Shown in pieces: positions 1 through 12,532 of a stretch of DNA of 64,000 nucleotides; positions within the stretch are counted from its first letter, which is position 1, and every line of letters begins with the position of its first letter. The DNA lies in NCBI GenBank assembly GCA_963791545.1, contig CAWBSR010000002.1, forward strand, positions 186,001 to 250,000, in the 5' to 3' direction. The position numbers were made by a program, and so were the translations under genes. The notes under the pieces were generated by a model. The model did not search any database, was not told the origin of the DNA, and saw only the letters and a program-made list of their open reading frames with translations. Origin of the DNA: JALYXV01 sp963791545 (GTDB lineage: Bacteria > Actinomycetota > Acidimicrobiia > Acidimicrobiales > Palsa-688).

Positions 1-2064
<2,064 letters not shown>

Positions 2065-2073
2065 CAGGGTGGG

Positions 2074-2115
2074 AAAAGGGGGCCCGGTGCTGATTTCAGC
2101 GCCGGGCCCCCTTTC
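2074..2115 (+). terminator. Hairpin terminator after rpoC
   Basis: An almost perfect 18-bp stem (left arm 2075-2092, right arm 2097-2114) has a 4-nt loop and a single G-T wobble. Its core is GGGGGCCCGG paired with CCGGGCCCCC. Only a short T run (CTTTC) follows on the plus strand, and AAAA precedes it, so it could stop transcription from both sides. It lies 10 bases after the rpoC stop. Confidence 0.8.
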
Positions 2116-2230
2116 ACGTCCCGGGGGCCGGGAAGTTCTTAGCCGTTCCAATCCACTCACCTTCGATGTCGCCAATGGCGCTGTGGAGGTCCTCGGGACC
2201 CCGGTCGGGTCATCGAGATTGGGCGGGCCG

Positions 2231-2264
2231 ACAAAAAATGGGCCCGGCGTTAGCCGGGCCCATT
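2231..2264 (-). terminator. Intrinsic terminator of the 68-aa gene
   Basis: Read on the minus strand, a perfect 12-bp stem (AATGGGCCCGGC at 2237-2248 pairs with 2253-2264, loop 2249-2252) is followed by a T6 run (plus-strand A run 2233-2238). It lies about 40 bases past the stop of the minus-strand small gene and has the textbook shape of an intrinsic terminator for it. Confidence 0.85.
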
Positions 2265-2300
2265 CGGAGGCACCCTCTGGGGGCACCGGGATTTGTCGAA

Positions 2301-2507
2301 CTAGGCGGCCGCTTGGCGGCCCAGGTCGGTGTCGTACTGGCGGCCGATGGAGTCACGCTGGGCCTTGGCGTTCTCGGTGGTGCCCGTGATGCGCTTGTCG
2401 CTGGGGGTCACGTTCCACACTGCGATCGTCCCGATGGGGTCGAAGTTGCCGCTGGAGTGGTAGTTGTAGGAGCGGGTGCTCTGGGGATCATTCGTGGCGG
2501 TTGCCAT
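2301..2507 (-). CDS. Small protein of unknown function (68 aa)
   Basis: I do not recognise this protein. It is hydrophilic, has no Cys and no membrane segment, and carries a central GTIAVWNVTPSDKRITGTT stretch between N- and C-terminal parts rich in Thr, Ser, Asn, Gln and Asp. The gene is well supported by its signals: AGAGGAG Shine-Dalgarno 11 nt before the ATG, a promoter at 2541-2569, and a T6 terminator just downstream. It is a single-gene unit between rpoC and hyuA, divergent from hyuA. The palindrome overlapping its -35 suggests regulated expression. Confidence 0.75.
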   Translation of the reverse strand: MATATNDPQSTRSYNYHSSGNFDPIGTIAVWNVTPSDKRITGTTENAKAQRDSIGRQYDTDLGRQAAA

Positions 2508-2540
2508 GTAAAGGACAGCTCCTCTGGTTTGTATGACTCC

Positions 2541-2569
2541 ACAGTATCAACTTGTGAAGGTTTTCACAA
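2541..2569 (-). promoter_or_regulatory. Promoter of the 68-aa gene with overlapping palindrome
   Basis: On the minus strand TTGTGA (2564-2569) and TACTGT (2541-2546) are separated by exactly 17 nt, a plausible -35/-10 pair. The perfect inverted repeat TTGTGAA-GGTT-TTCACAA (2552-2569) covers the -35 and spacer, which is a good position for a repressor operator. It also lies 57 bases upstream of the hyuA start, so one regulator could act on both genes. Confidence 0.6.
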
Positions 2570-2625
2570 ATACAGCCGCGGGGTGTCGGGTGGACCAGCG
2601 CCGGGGACGCTGCGATCCTGAGCGG

Positions 2626-4407
2626 GTGGACCGGCGGCGACGGATCGGCATCGATACCGGTGGCACCTACACCGACGTGGTGTCCGACGACGGGGCGATC
2701 AGGAAGATCCTGTCGCGCCCTGACGATCCCGCCGCCGCCGTCCTGGAGGGAGTAGAGGCGCTCGGGCCGGCCGAGGTGGTGGCCCACGGCACCACCGTGG
2801 CCACCAACGCCCTGCTGGAGCGCCGTGGGGCCCGGGTGGCGCTGCTGGCGACGGCCGGGCACACCGACATCATCGAGATCGCCCGCCAGGTGCGACCGTC
2901 GCTCTACGACCCGTTCCTCGACCGGCCCGAGCCGCTGGTTCCCCGCCACCGGCGCTACGACGTGGCTGGTCGGCTGGATGCCGAAGGGGCCGAAATCGAG
3001 CCGCTGGGAGCGGTCCCCGAGCCCGACGGGATCGACGCGGTGGCGGTGGCCCTGCTTCACGCCGACCGCAATGCCGACCACGAGGCAGCCGTGGCGGCCC
3101 GCTTGCGGGCCACCGGCCTCGACGTGACCACCTCGTCGGAGATCTCGCCGGAGTTCCGGGAGTACGAGCGGACCGTGACCACGGTGGCCAATGCCTACCT
3201 CCGTCTGCCCTGCCGGCGCTATCTCCTCGCCCTGGCCGGCGCCGCCGACCAGGTGCTGGTCCTGACTTCGGCGGGCGGCCTGATCCCCGTCGACGAGGCC
3301 GCCGAGCGCCCGGTGGCCCTGCTCCTGTCGGGCCCCGCGGGTGGCGTGCTGGCGGCGTCCGCGGCTGCGGTGGCGGCGGGCTTTCCCGACGCCATCACCC
3401 TCGACATGGGCGGGACGAGCACCGACGTGTGCCTGATCCGGGGTGGCCGGGCCGAGCCCGCCGCCCAGCGCCAGGTCGCGGGCCTGCCCATCCGCATGCC
3501 GTCGCTCGATGTCCACACCATCGGGGCGGGGGGAGGTTCTGTTGCCCGCCTCGATCCCGGGGGCGCCCTGGCGGTGGGCCCCGAGAGCGCGGGCGCGGAC
3601 CCCGGGCCCGCCTGTTACGGGCGGGGCGGCCGGCGGCCCACCGTGACCGACGCCAACCTGGTCGCCGGTCGCATTCCCGGCGACGTGGAGTTCCCCGGAC
3701 TCGGACGACTCGATGCCGCCGCCGCCCGGGCCGCCATGGAGGACGCCGGGGTGAGCGCGGAAGGGGTCCTGGCCGTCGTGGACGCCAACATGGTTCGGGC
3801 CCTTCGTAGGGTCTCCGTGGAGCGGGGCGTCGACCCCCGAGGGCTGGCCCTGGTCGCCTTCGGGGGGGCGGGTCCGCTGCACGCCTGTTCCCTGGCCGAC
3901 GCCTTGGGCATGCCCGCGGTGGTGGTGCCCGCCCGGGCCGGGGTCCTGTCCGCGGTCGGCATGCTGGCCGCCCCTCGCCAGGTCGACCGGGTGCAGGGGT
4001 GGAGGGACGGCCGGGACCATCCTGGCGCCATGGCGGCGGCAACCACGCTGGCGGCGGGGGCTGGCGCGAGCGTGGGCGCTGGAGAGGTGATCCTCGAAAC
4101 CCTCTTCGATTGCCGCTACGCCGGCCAGGGCCACGAGATCCCGGTGCCGAGCATCGAGGGGTTCCACGCCGAGCACGAGCGGCGCAACGGGTTTGCCCGG
4201 CCCGAGTCGCCCGTAGAGGTGGTCGCCCTGCGGGCGTCGGCCCGGGTCCCGAGCCCGATCCACCTGGCCCGCCTGCCCGAAACCGGGGACCGCGCCGGGG
4301 TGGTGGTCGGGCCCGCCGTGATCTCCGAGCGCGACTGCACTATCTGGGTGGCCGACGGCTGGACGGCCTCGGTGGGAGGAGGCGGCGCATGGCTGTTGAC
4401 CCGCTAG
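2626..4407 (+). CDS. hyuA: Hydantoinase/oxoprolinase family, subunit A
   Basis: Subunit A of an ATP-dependent cyclic amide hydrolase (hydantoinase A/oxoprolinase family); substrate unknown, 5-oxoproline or a hydantoin being typical. It has the ASKHA-type nucleotide motifs GIDTGGTYTDV near the N-terminus, a GPAGG loop and DMGGTSTDV in the middle. The start is taken as GTG 2626 (MDRRRRIGIDTGG), because an ATG at 2533 would add residues with no family similarity and would cover the divergent promoter. At 593 aa it is shorter than the usual 650-700; the loss is between the ATPase core and the C-terminal domain. It overlaps hyuB by 19 bases. Confidence 0.88.
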   Translation: MDRRRRIGIDTGGTYTDVVSDDGAIRKILSRPDDPAAAVLEGVEALGPAEVVAHGTTVATNALLERRGARVALLATAGHTDIIEIARQVRPSLYDPFLDRPEPLVPRHRRYDVAGRLDAEGAEIEPLGAVPEPDGIDAVAVALLHADRNADHEAAVAARLRATGLDVTTSSEISPEFREYERTVTTVANAYLRLPCRRYLLALAGAADQVLVLTSAGGLIPVDEAAERPVALLLSGPAGGVLAASAAAVAAGFPDAITLDMGGTSTDVCLIRGGRAEPAAQRQVAGLPIRMPSLDVHTIGAGGGSVARLDPGGALAVGPESAGADPGPACYGRGGRRPTVTDANLVAGRIPGDVEFPGLGRLDAAAARAAMEDAGVSAEGVLAVVDANMVRALRRVSVERGVDPRGLALVAFGGAGPLHACSLADALGMPAVVVPARAGVLSAVGMLAAPRQVDRVQGWRDGRDHPGAMAAATTLAAGAGASVGAGEVILETLFDCRYAGQGHEIPVPSIEGFHAEHERRNGFARPESPVEVVALRASARVPSPIHLARLPETGDRAGVVVGPAVISERDCTIWVADGWTASVGGGGAWLLTR

Positions 4408-5954
4408 ACCCGGCCGCCCTCCAGGTTCTCATCTCACAGTTGACCGGAGTGGCAGAGGAGATGGGAGCGGTGCTGCGCCGGGCCTCTTTTTCCCCCAACA
4501 TCAAGGAACGGGCCGATTGTTCGGCCGCCCTGTTCACCCGCGACGGCGGGCTTTTGGTCCAGGCCGAGCACATCCCGGTCCACCTGGGCTCGATGCCGGC
4601 CTCGGTCGCGGCCGCCATCGGGGCGGGCTTCGACCTGGCGGCCGGTGAGCAGGTGGTGCTCAACGACCCTTTCGCAGGCGGCACCCACCTCAACGACATC
4701 ACCCTGGTGGCGCCCTGTTTTCTGGGCGGCCGGATCGTGGGCTGGGCCGCCAACCGGGCCCACCACGCCGACGTGGGCGGCATGACGCCGGGATCGATCC
4801 CGCCCGAGGCCACCGAGATCGCCCAGGAGGGGCTGCGCATCCCGCCGGTGCGCTACGGCCCGAGCGTGGTCGCCATCCTGCTGGCCAACTCCCGCACCCC
4901 CGAGGAGCGCCGGGGCGACCTGGACGCCCAGGTGGGGGCCAACGCCATCGGCGTCGAGCGGCTGGCGGCGATCATGGCGGGCGGGGCGCCCGTCGAGGAG
5001 GTGCTGGCCTACGGGGAGCGGCGCATGCGAGCCGCCCTCGCGGAGCTGGCCGACGGGACCTGGGAGGTCACCGACGTCCTCGACTCGGTGGGCCCCCGGG
5101 AGGCGCAGCAGCGGCCGGTGACGATCCGGCTGCGGTTGACGAAGGCCGGGGAGGGGGTCTGTTTCGACTTCACCGGAACCGACGCCCAACGACCCGGCAA
5201 CGTGAACGCGGTGGAGGCGGTCACCTACTCGGCGGTGGCGTTCGCCCTGCGCAGCGCCACCGACCCGACCATCCCCGCCAACGGGGGAGCCCTCCGGCCC
5301 GTCACTCTCATCGCCCCCTCCGGGACGGTCGTGGCGGCTCGCCCGCCGGCCGCGGTCGGGGCGGGCAACGTCGAGGTGTCGCAGCGGGTGGCCGACGTGT
5401 GCCTCCGGGCCCTGGCTCAAGCCGCGCCGGGCCGGGTGGGAGCGGCGGGCCAGGGAACGATGAACAACCTCATCCTCAGCGGTGAGTCGGGTTGGGTGTA
5501 CTACGAGACCATCGGCGGCGGCCAGGGCGGCCGCCCCGGGAAGGACGGGGGTCGGGCCGGCATGAGCGGCGTCCACACCGCCATGACCAACACCATGGAC
5601 ACCCCGACCGAGGCGCTGGAGCGGACCATCCCGGTGCGGGTGCTGCGCTACCGCCTGCGGCAGGGCAGTGGGGGGGCGGGGCGGGCCGCGGGCGGCGACG
5701 GGATCGAACGGGTGATCCAGGTGCTCGAACCCTCGACCGCCTCGCTCATCACCGAGCGCCGCCACAGCCGGCCGTGGGGCCTGGACGGCGGTTCGCCCGG
5801 GGCCCGGGGCGAGAACTGGCTGTGGCCGGGCGGCGACGAGGCCGCCCGCCGGCCCCTGCTCGACAAGGTGACCGTCGAACTGGCGGCCGGCGACGCCATC
5901 GCGCTGCTCACCCCGGGCGGCGGCGGCTGGGGCGCCGCGCCGTCTGGCGGGTAA
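4389..5954 (+). CDS. hyuB: Hydantoinase/oxoprolinase family, subunit B
   Basis: Partner subunit (hydantoinase B family, 521 aa), expected to form a complex with the A subunit for ATP-driven ring opening. Recognised by RRASFSPNIKERADCSAALF near the N-terminus, by HIPVHLGSMP and NDPFAGGTHLNDITLVAP, and by a conserved C-terminal GGGGWG end. ATG 4389 lies inside the end of hyuA, implying translational coupling. No transporter or specific regulator is linked, so the substrate cannot be read from context. The pair sits between rpoC and rpsL. Confidence 0.9.
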   Translation: MAVDPLDPAALQVLISQLTGVAEEMGAVLRRASFSPNIKERADCSAALFTRDGGLLVQAEHIPVHLGSMPASVAAAIGAGFDLAAGEQVVLNDPFAGGTHLNDITLVAPCFLGGRIVGWAANRAHHADVGGMTPGSIPPEATEIAQEGLRIPPVRYGPSVVAILLANSRTPEERRGDLDAQVGANAIGVERLAAIMAGGAPVEEVLAYGERRMRAALAELADGTWEVTDVLDSVGPREAQQRPVTIRLRLTKAGEGVCFDFTGTDAQRPGNVNAVEAVTYSAVAFALRSATDPTIPANGGALRPVTLIAPSGTVVAARPPAAVGAGNVEVSQRVADVCLRALAQAAPGRVGAAGQGTMNNLILSGESGWVYYETIGGGQGGRPGKDGGRAGMSGVHTAMTNTMDTPTEALERTIPVRVLRYRLRQGSGGAGRAAGGDGIERVIQVLEPSTASLITERRHSRPWGLDGGSPGARGENWLWPGGDEAARRPLLDKVTVELAAGDAIALLTPGGGGWGAAPSGG

Positions 5955-6035
5955 CGGGTCCGCGGGCACCACGAGGGAGGTCGAGGGCGAGTCCCGCCGG
6001 CGCCCCCGGCGGTACGCCCCCGCAACCGGCCGCGC

Positions 6036-6041
6036 TACAAT
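6036..6041 (+). promoter_or_regulatory. Candidate -10 box for the rpsL operon
   Basis: TACAAT is the best -10 match in the 165-bp gap between hyuB and rpsL and lies 78 bases before the rpsL start. No clear -35 hexamer is present 16-18 nt upstream. It would start an rpsL-rpsG-fusA transcript independent of hyuAB. Confidence 0.45.
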
Positions 6042-6119
6042 GTTCGCTGGCTGCACGGCTGGTGGTTCTTCGCGCGTCTCGCGTCAATGGGCCGCCGGCA
6101 CCCTAGAGGAGAGGTTTTC

Positions 6120-6488
6120 TTGCCCACCATCGCGCAACTGGTCCGGACGGGCCGCGAGCACAAGTCGGATAAGACCAAGACCCCCGCCCTCAAGGGCGCG
6201 CCCCAGCGGCGCGGGGTCTGCACCCGCGTGTACACCACCACCCCCAAGAAGCCCAACTCGGCGCTGCGCAAGGTGGCCCGGGTGCGCCTGACCAGCGGTG
6301 TCGAAGTGACCGCCTACATCCCTGGGGTGGGCCACAACCTGCAGGAACACTCGATCGTCCTCGTCCGCGGCGGCCGGGTCAAGGACCTGCCCGGCGTTCG
6401 TTACAAGATCATCCGCGGCACCCTGGACACCTCCGGTGTCCGTGACCGCAAGCAGGCCCGTAGCCGTTACGGCGCCAAGAAGGACTGA
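6120..6488 (+). CDS. rpsL: 30S ribosomal protein S12
   Basis: Decoding-centre protein of the 30S subunit, 122 aa (E. coli 124). Family sequences begin MPTIxQLVR, which places the start at TTG 6120; AGAGGAGAGG lies 6-15 nt before it. An upstream ATG at 6087 would add 11 residues not seen in the family and would swallow the Shine-Dalgarno. The loops TTTPKKPNSALRKVARVRL and PGVGHNLQEHS, where streptomycin-resistance changes fall, are intact. First gene of the str group. Confidence 0.96.
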   Translation: MPTIAQLVRTGREHKSDKTKTPALKGAPQRRGVCTRVYTTTPKKPNSALRKVARVRLTSGVEVTAYIPGVGHNLQEHSIVLVRGGRVKDLPGVRYKIIRGTLDTSGVRDRKQARSRYGAKKD

Positions 6489-6502
6489 GAGACCACCAGA
6501 CA

Positions 6503-6973
6503 ATGCCCCGCAAAGGACCCGCACCCCGTCGCGACCTCATGCCCGACCCGATCTACCGGTCGGTCCTGGTCACCCAGCTCGTCAACAAGATCCTGTCCCG
6601 CGGTAAGCGGGGCCTCTCCGAGCGGATCGTGTACAAGGCGCTCGACATCGTCAAGGACAAGTCGGGCGCCGAGCCCGTCGCCACCTTGAAGCGAGCGGTC
6701 GAGAACACCAAACCCCAGCTGGAGGTCAAGAGCCGCCGGGTCGGGGGCGCCACCTACCAGGTCCCCGTCGAGGTCCGGCCCCGGCGGGCCACCACCCTGT
6801 CCATCCGCTGGATCGTCGGCTATTCCCGTCAGCGCCGTGAGAAGACGATGGCCGAGCGGCTGGCCAATGAGTTGCTGGACGCGTCCAACGGCACCGGCGC
6901 CGCCGTCAAGCGCCGTGAGGACATGCACAAGATGGCTGAATCCAATAAGGCGTTCGCCCACTACCGCTGGTAA
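6503..6973 (+). CDS. rpsG: 30S ribosomal protein S7
   Basis: Assembly-initiating protein of the 30S head that binds the 3' domain of 16S rRNA. It is 156 aa, the normal length, with the typical MPRKGPAPRR start, the GGATYQVPVEVRPRR loop and a C-terminal AFAHYRW end. It follows rpsL by 14 nt and precedes fusA by 134 nt. That gap holds only a weak hairpin (GCGTCGCCC with GGGCGTCGC, one mismatch). Confidence 0.97.
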   Translation: MPRKGPAPRRDLMPDPIYRSVLVTQLVNKILSRGKRGLSERIVYKALDIVKDKSGAEPVATLKRAVENTKPQLEVKSRRVGGATYQVPVEVRPRRATTLSIRWIVGYSRQRREKTMAERLANELLDASNGTGAAVKRREDMHKMAESNKAFAHYRW

Positions 6974-7107
6974 GTGCGGCACAATTTCAAGGTAGGGCGT
7001 CGCCCCTTTTCGGGCGTCGCGCGGCGCCACGCCTGCCGCAGCGGCCCGATCGGCACCCCGGCATCACCCCTCCGCACCAACCCCCTCGAGAGCATCGAGA
7101 GAAAGCC

Positions 7108-9225
<2,118 letters not shown>

Positions 9226-9332
9226 CCCGCCGCCCCAGCCACATCATCGCACCCGGCCCCCCCACGGCAGCCGGCCCGTAGACTCTTAGACACTTTCATT
9301 TGCAAGATCAGTAACAGGAGCGATTTCCTTCC

Positions 9333-10523
9333 ATGGGCAAGCAGAAGTTCGAGCGGTCGAAGCCCCACCTCAACATCGGCACGATGGGGCACATCGACCA
9401 TGGCAAGACCACCCTCACCGCGGCCATCACCAAGGTCATGGCCGCCCAGGACCCGGCGCACAACTCTTTCACCGCCTTCGATCAGATCGACAAGGCGCCC
9501 GAAGAGAAGGCGCGGGGCATCACCATCAACATCGCCCATGTGGAGTACCAGACGCCCAACCGGCACTACGCCCACGTGGACATGCCCGGCCACGCCGACT
9601 ACATCAAGAACATGATCACCGGTGCCGCCCAGGTCGACGGCGCCATCCTGGTGGTCTCGGCTGCCGACGGCCCCATGCCCCAGACCCGGGAACATGTGCT
9701 GCTGGCCCGCCAGGTCGGCGTGCCCTCGATCGTGGTTGCCCTCAACAAGGCCGACGCGGTCGATGACGAGGAGTTGCTGGACCTCGTGGAACTCGAGGTA
9801 CGGGAGTTGCTCAGCGAATACGAGTTTCCCGGCGACGACACCCCGGTCATCCGGGTGTCGGCGCTCAAGGCGCTCGAAGGCGACGCCGAATGGACCAAGA
9901 CCATCGTCGAGCTCATGGACGCCGTCGACAACTTCGTGCCCGAGCCGCTCCGCGAGACCGAGAAGCCTTTCCTGATGCCCATCGAGGACGTGTTCACCAT
10001 CCAGGGCCGGGGTACCGTCGTCACCGGCAAGGTGGAGCAGGGCAAGGTCAAGATCGGCGACGAGGTCGAGATCGTCGGGTTGCGGCCGACCGCCAAGACG
10101 GTCTGTACCGGGGTGGAGATGTTCCGCAAGTTGCTCGACTCGGGCATGGCGGGCGACAACATCGGGGCCCTCCTGCGGGGCACCAAGAAGGACGAGGTCG
10201 AGCGGGGCCAGGTGCTGTGCAAGCCGGGCTCGATCACGCCGCACACCGATTTCGAGGCCAACGTGTACATCCTGACCAAGAACGAGGGTGGCCGGCACAA
10301 GCCCTTCTTCAACAACTACCGGCCCCAGTTCTACTTCCGGACCACCGACGTGACCGGTTCCATCACCCTCGAGGAGGGGACCGAGATGGTGATGCCGGGC
10401 GACAACACGGTGATGAAGGTGGAGCTGCAGAAGCCCATCGCCATGACCGAAGGCCTCCGCTTCGCCATCCGGGAAGGCGGCCGCACCGTCGGCGCCGGCC
10501 GCGTCACCAAGATCCTCAAGTAG
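9333..10523 (+). CDS. tuf: Elongation factor Tu
   Basis: GTPase delivering aminoacyl-tRNA to the ribosome; 396 aa, full length. P-loop GHIDHGKT is at residues 19-26. Switch II reads DMPGHAD (83-89), where most EF-Tu have Cys or Ala at the second position, and the G4 motif is NKAD (138-141) instead of NKCD or NKVD. Both changes are tolerated positions. The 107-bp gap before it holds a TAGACT at 9279-9284 that could be a -10 box, and a clear AGGAG Shine-Dalgarno. Confidence 0.98.
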   Translation: MGKQKFERSKPHLNIGTMGHIDHGKTTLTAAITKVMAAQDPAHNSFTAFDQIDKAPEEKARGITINIAHVEYQTPNRHYAHVDMPGHADYIKNMITGAAQVDGAILVVSAADGPMPQTREHVLLARQVGVPSIVVALNKADAVDDEELLDLVELEVRELLSEYEFPGDDTPVIRVSALKALEGDAEWTKTIVELMDAVDNFVPEPLRETEKPFLMPIEDVFTIQGRGTVVTGKVEQGKVKIGDEVEIVGLRPTAKTVCTGVEMFRKLLDSGMAGDNIGALLRGTKKDEVERGQVLCKPGSITPHTDFEANVYILTKNEGGRHKPFFNNYRPQFYFRTTDVTGSITLEEGTEMVMPGDNTVMKVELQKPIAMTEGLRFAIREGGRTVGAGRVTKILK

Positions 10524-10525
10524 TC

Positions 10526-10852
10526 ATGGCCGACGCCCCTCGCCAGAAGATCCGCATCCGTCTCAAGGCCTACGACCACGAGATCATCGACCAGTCGACC
10601 AAGAAGATCGTGGAAACGGTGCTACGGACCAACGCCAAGGTGAGGGGCCCGGTCCCGCTGCCCACCGAGAAGCACCGCTACACCGTGATCCGCTCGCCCC
10701 ACAAGTACAAGGACAGCCGCGAGCATTTCGAGATGCGGATCCACAAGCGTCTGCTGGATATCGTCGAGCACTCGCCCAAGACCGTCGACTCGCTGCAACG
10801 CCTCGACCTCCCGGCCGGCGTCGACATCGAGATCAAGATCCAAAACGCGTAG
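10526..10852 (+). CDS. rpsJ: 30S ribosomal protein S10
   Basis: Head protein of the 30S subunit and, in many bacteria, also transcription factor NusE. It is 108 aa with the conserved core IRIRLKAYDHEIIDQS, RTNAKVRGPVPLPTEK and REHFEMRIHKRLLDI. The ATG lies only 2 nt after the tuf stop, so it is translated with tuf. In most bacteria S10 leads straight into rplC; here a hairpin and a convergent gene follow and rplC is 4.2 kb away. Confidence 0.97.
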   Translation: MADAPRQKIRIRLKAYDHEIIDQSTKKIVETVLRTNAKVRGPVPLPTEKHRYTVIRSPHKYKDSREHFEMRIHKRLLDIVEHSPKTVDSLQRLDLPAGVDIEIKIQNA

Positions 10853-10856
10853 ATAA

Positions 10857-10882
10857 CACGGGTGGCCGCTCGGCTACCCGTG
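10857..10882. terminator. Hairpin between convergent rpsJ and M1 peptidase genes
   Basis: CACGGGT (10857-10863) pairs with ACCCGTG (10876-10882), and the stem continues inward to about 11 bp with one G-T wobble and loop GCTC. It begins 5 nt after the rpsJ stop and overlaps the stop of the opposing gene. There is no T run, so factor-independent action is uncertain. It is the likely 3' boundary of the str transcript. Confidence 0.5.
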
Positions 10883-12148
10883 GTCTGCTCGGCCGTGCAC
10901 GTACCGCTCGAACAAGGCGCTCACCCCATCGGCTCGCTGGCTGAGGTGGCGCTCCAACCCTTCGGTGGTGACGAAGCCGCCGGCGTGGTCCTGGTACCAC
11001 GCGGCCATCGCGGCCCGCATCTGGGGGGCGCCCCCCAATACGTGGGCGATCCCTGCGAACAGGCGGGATCCCTCCTTGTAGGACTCGATCGGTGTGTGCC
11101 GCGACCATCCGCTCGGTGGGTACAGCAGCACCGGGGGCTCCTCGAGGCCCAGTTCCTCGACCGCGAAACGCCCCAGCTCCCTCCGCCTGGAGTTGGTGGC
11201 CCAGCTGGTCCACGCCTCGTCGATCCATCCATCTGAGGCCCGCGCCGGCTTCACGCCTCGACCGAACCAGCTGTGGAAGACCTCGTGCTCGACGGCTCCC
11301 ACCGCGGCGGTGGTGGCGCCGTCGTACTCCATCCCCCGCCCGGGTCCCCACAGCACACAGGTGAAGCGGTCGCCGTGGGCCCATTTGCCGTACCTGGCCC
11401 GGTTGTGGCTCAGCCAGGAGGCGATGTCGGCCTCGTTGGCCTCCAGGTCGGCGTCGGACTCGGCCACCTTCGCGGTCACCACCTCGGCAGGGTCGCCGGG
11501 CCGGCGCCGCAACTCGATCTCCTCGCTCGGCCGTAACACCAGCATCGGCGACAGCGACGTGAAGCGGGCCGGGTACTCCACCCGCCACTGGTTGGGTGAG
11601 GGTTGGTACTCGGCGCCGTTGCTGACCAGCCGGTGTGGTTCCCCGCCCTCCACCGCCACCTCGAGGGTCAGCCGGAAGCGGTCGTGGCACAGGTTGGCCG
11701 GTAGCCACATCTCCAGGTACCGCCCCGGATGCAGGTCGGACATCCAAAAATCGAACCGGACCCCGGCGCCGGGCCAGGCGATGGCCTCGGCCCCCTCGGC
11801 GGCGGGCGTGGTCAGTTGGTACTGCAACTCCAGCCGGTGACGGCTGCCGGCCGCCAGCCGCTGGTCGAGCACCCGCATCTCGGCGCCTGGGCCGCCTCCC
11901 AGGTCATGGGGGGAAAATGCCTCCCCGGACCGCGCCTCGCCGTCGAGGAGCAACGAGTCCACCGGCTGGCGAAGGTCCAGGACCGGGCACCCGTCGACAT
12001 CCGACACCGCGAATTCCACCTTGGCCTGGATCGTCGCCGCCCGGGCGGCCACATCGAAGGTGATCCGGGCCTCGACCGATGAGATGTCGACCGGGACCGC
12101 CAGGCGATCGCCGAGCCGGACGGGGGGAGGGGGCGCCACGTCGTCCAT
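10874..12148 (-). CDS. M1-family (gluzincin) metallopeptidase
   Basis: Predicted zinc metallopeptidase of 424 aa, cytoplasmic (no signal peptide or membrane segment). The M1 signature HEXXH-x18-E is exact: His288, Glu289 and His292 in HEVFH, then Glu311 in DEAWTSW. An N-terminal beta-rich domain (about 1-200) precedes the catalytic helical domain, as in aminopeptidase N relatives, but the GXMEN exopeptidase motif is not evident. Start chosen at ATG 12148 (MDDVAPPPP); AGGAGG lies 14 nt upstream. ATG 12175 is the alternative. It is divergent from the YcaO pair, and a role in processing a YcaO-modified peptide is speculation. Confidence 0.8.
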   Translation of the reverse strand: MDDVAPPPPVRLGDRLAVPVDISSVEARITFDVAARAATIQAKVEFAVSDVDGCPVLDLRQPVDSLLLDGEARSGEAFSPHDLGGGPGAEMRVLDQRLAAGSRHRLELQYQLTTPAAEGAEAIAWPGAGVRFDFWMSDLHPGRYLEMWLPANLCHDRFRLTLEVAVEGGEPHRLVSNGAEYQPSPNQWRVEYPARFTSLSPMLVLRPSEEIELRRRPGDPAEVVTAKVAESDADLEANEADIASWLSHNRARYGKWAHGDRFTCVLWGPGRGMEYDGATTAAVGAVEHEVFHSWFGRGVKPARASDGWIDEAWTSWATNSRRRELGRFAVEELGLEEPPVLLYPPSGWSRHTPIESYKEGSRLFAGIAHVLGGAPQMRAAMAAWYQDHAGGFVTTEGLERHLSQRADGVSALFERYVHGRADHG

Positions 12149-12182
12149 GGGCCCCAGTCTGTCCTCCTGCGCCATCCGTTCG

Positions 12183-12198
12183 GATACCGGTCGGTATC
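12183..12198. promoter_or_regulatory. Palindrome between divergent M1 peptidase and 87-aa gene
   Basis: GATACC-GGTC-GGTATC is a perfect 6-bp inverted repeat with a 4-nt centre. It lies 35 bases before the peptidase start and 71 bases before the 87-aa gene, in the only gap between the two divergent units. It could be an operator for both, but the repeat is short. Confidence 0.3.
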
Positions 12199-12268
12199 GC
12201 GGGAACCCACCAGCCGTCTGTGAGCCGTGGACGAACGACTCGTCCCGCGAGACAGCGAGGTATCCATC

Positions 12269-12532
12269 ATGAGCACCCACACCGAGGCCCGTGGCCTTGA
12301 GCACCGCCTGGCCGAGGTCCGCCGCAGCGCCGAGGACGCCTTCGAGGCCCTCGGAGCCGGCGACGACAGCCGCGATTCCCGTGCCTTCGTCTTCCCCTGG
12401 TGGAAGGGTCCGCTGACCAGCGTCGCGGACCTGCTGATTCTGGAGGGTGAGCTCGAGGTCATGGCCAGCTTGATGAACGCGGTGCAGAAGACCGCCGGCA
12501 CCATCCAAGCCATCGCCGAGCGGCAGGCTTGA
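12269..12532 (+). CDS. 87-aa protein of unknown function, coupled to YcaO gene
   Basis: I do not recognise this protein. It looks mostly helical, with charged segments (LEHRLAEVRRSAEDAFEAL) flanking FVFPWWKGP, then LLILEGELEVMASLMNAVQK. It has no Cys and few Ser/Thr near the C-terminus, so it is a poor candidate for a thiazole/oxazole core peptide. ATG 12269 is chosen because GCGAGG precedes it by 8 nt. An in-frame ATG at 12227 is possible. Its TGA overlaps the proposed TTG start of the YcaO gene (TTGA), so the two are probably coupled. A leader-binding or accessory role is possible. Confidence 0.65.
   Translation: MSTHTEARGLEHRLAEVRRSAEDAFEALGAGDDSRDSRAFVFPWWKGPLTSVADLLILEGELEVMASLMNAVQKTAGTIQAIAERQA

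Noticed and set aside
2533..2625. ATG 2533 as the hyuA start
   Set aside because: Would add residues unlike the family and place the coding region over the divergent promoter and palindrome; GTG 2626 begins right before the conserved GIDTGGT.
12269..12532. 87-aa protein as the TOMM precursor peptide
   Set aside because: It has no Cys and no Ser/Thr-rich C-terminal core; its helical composition fits an accessory protein better.
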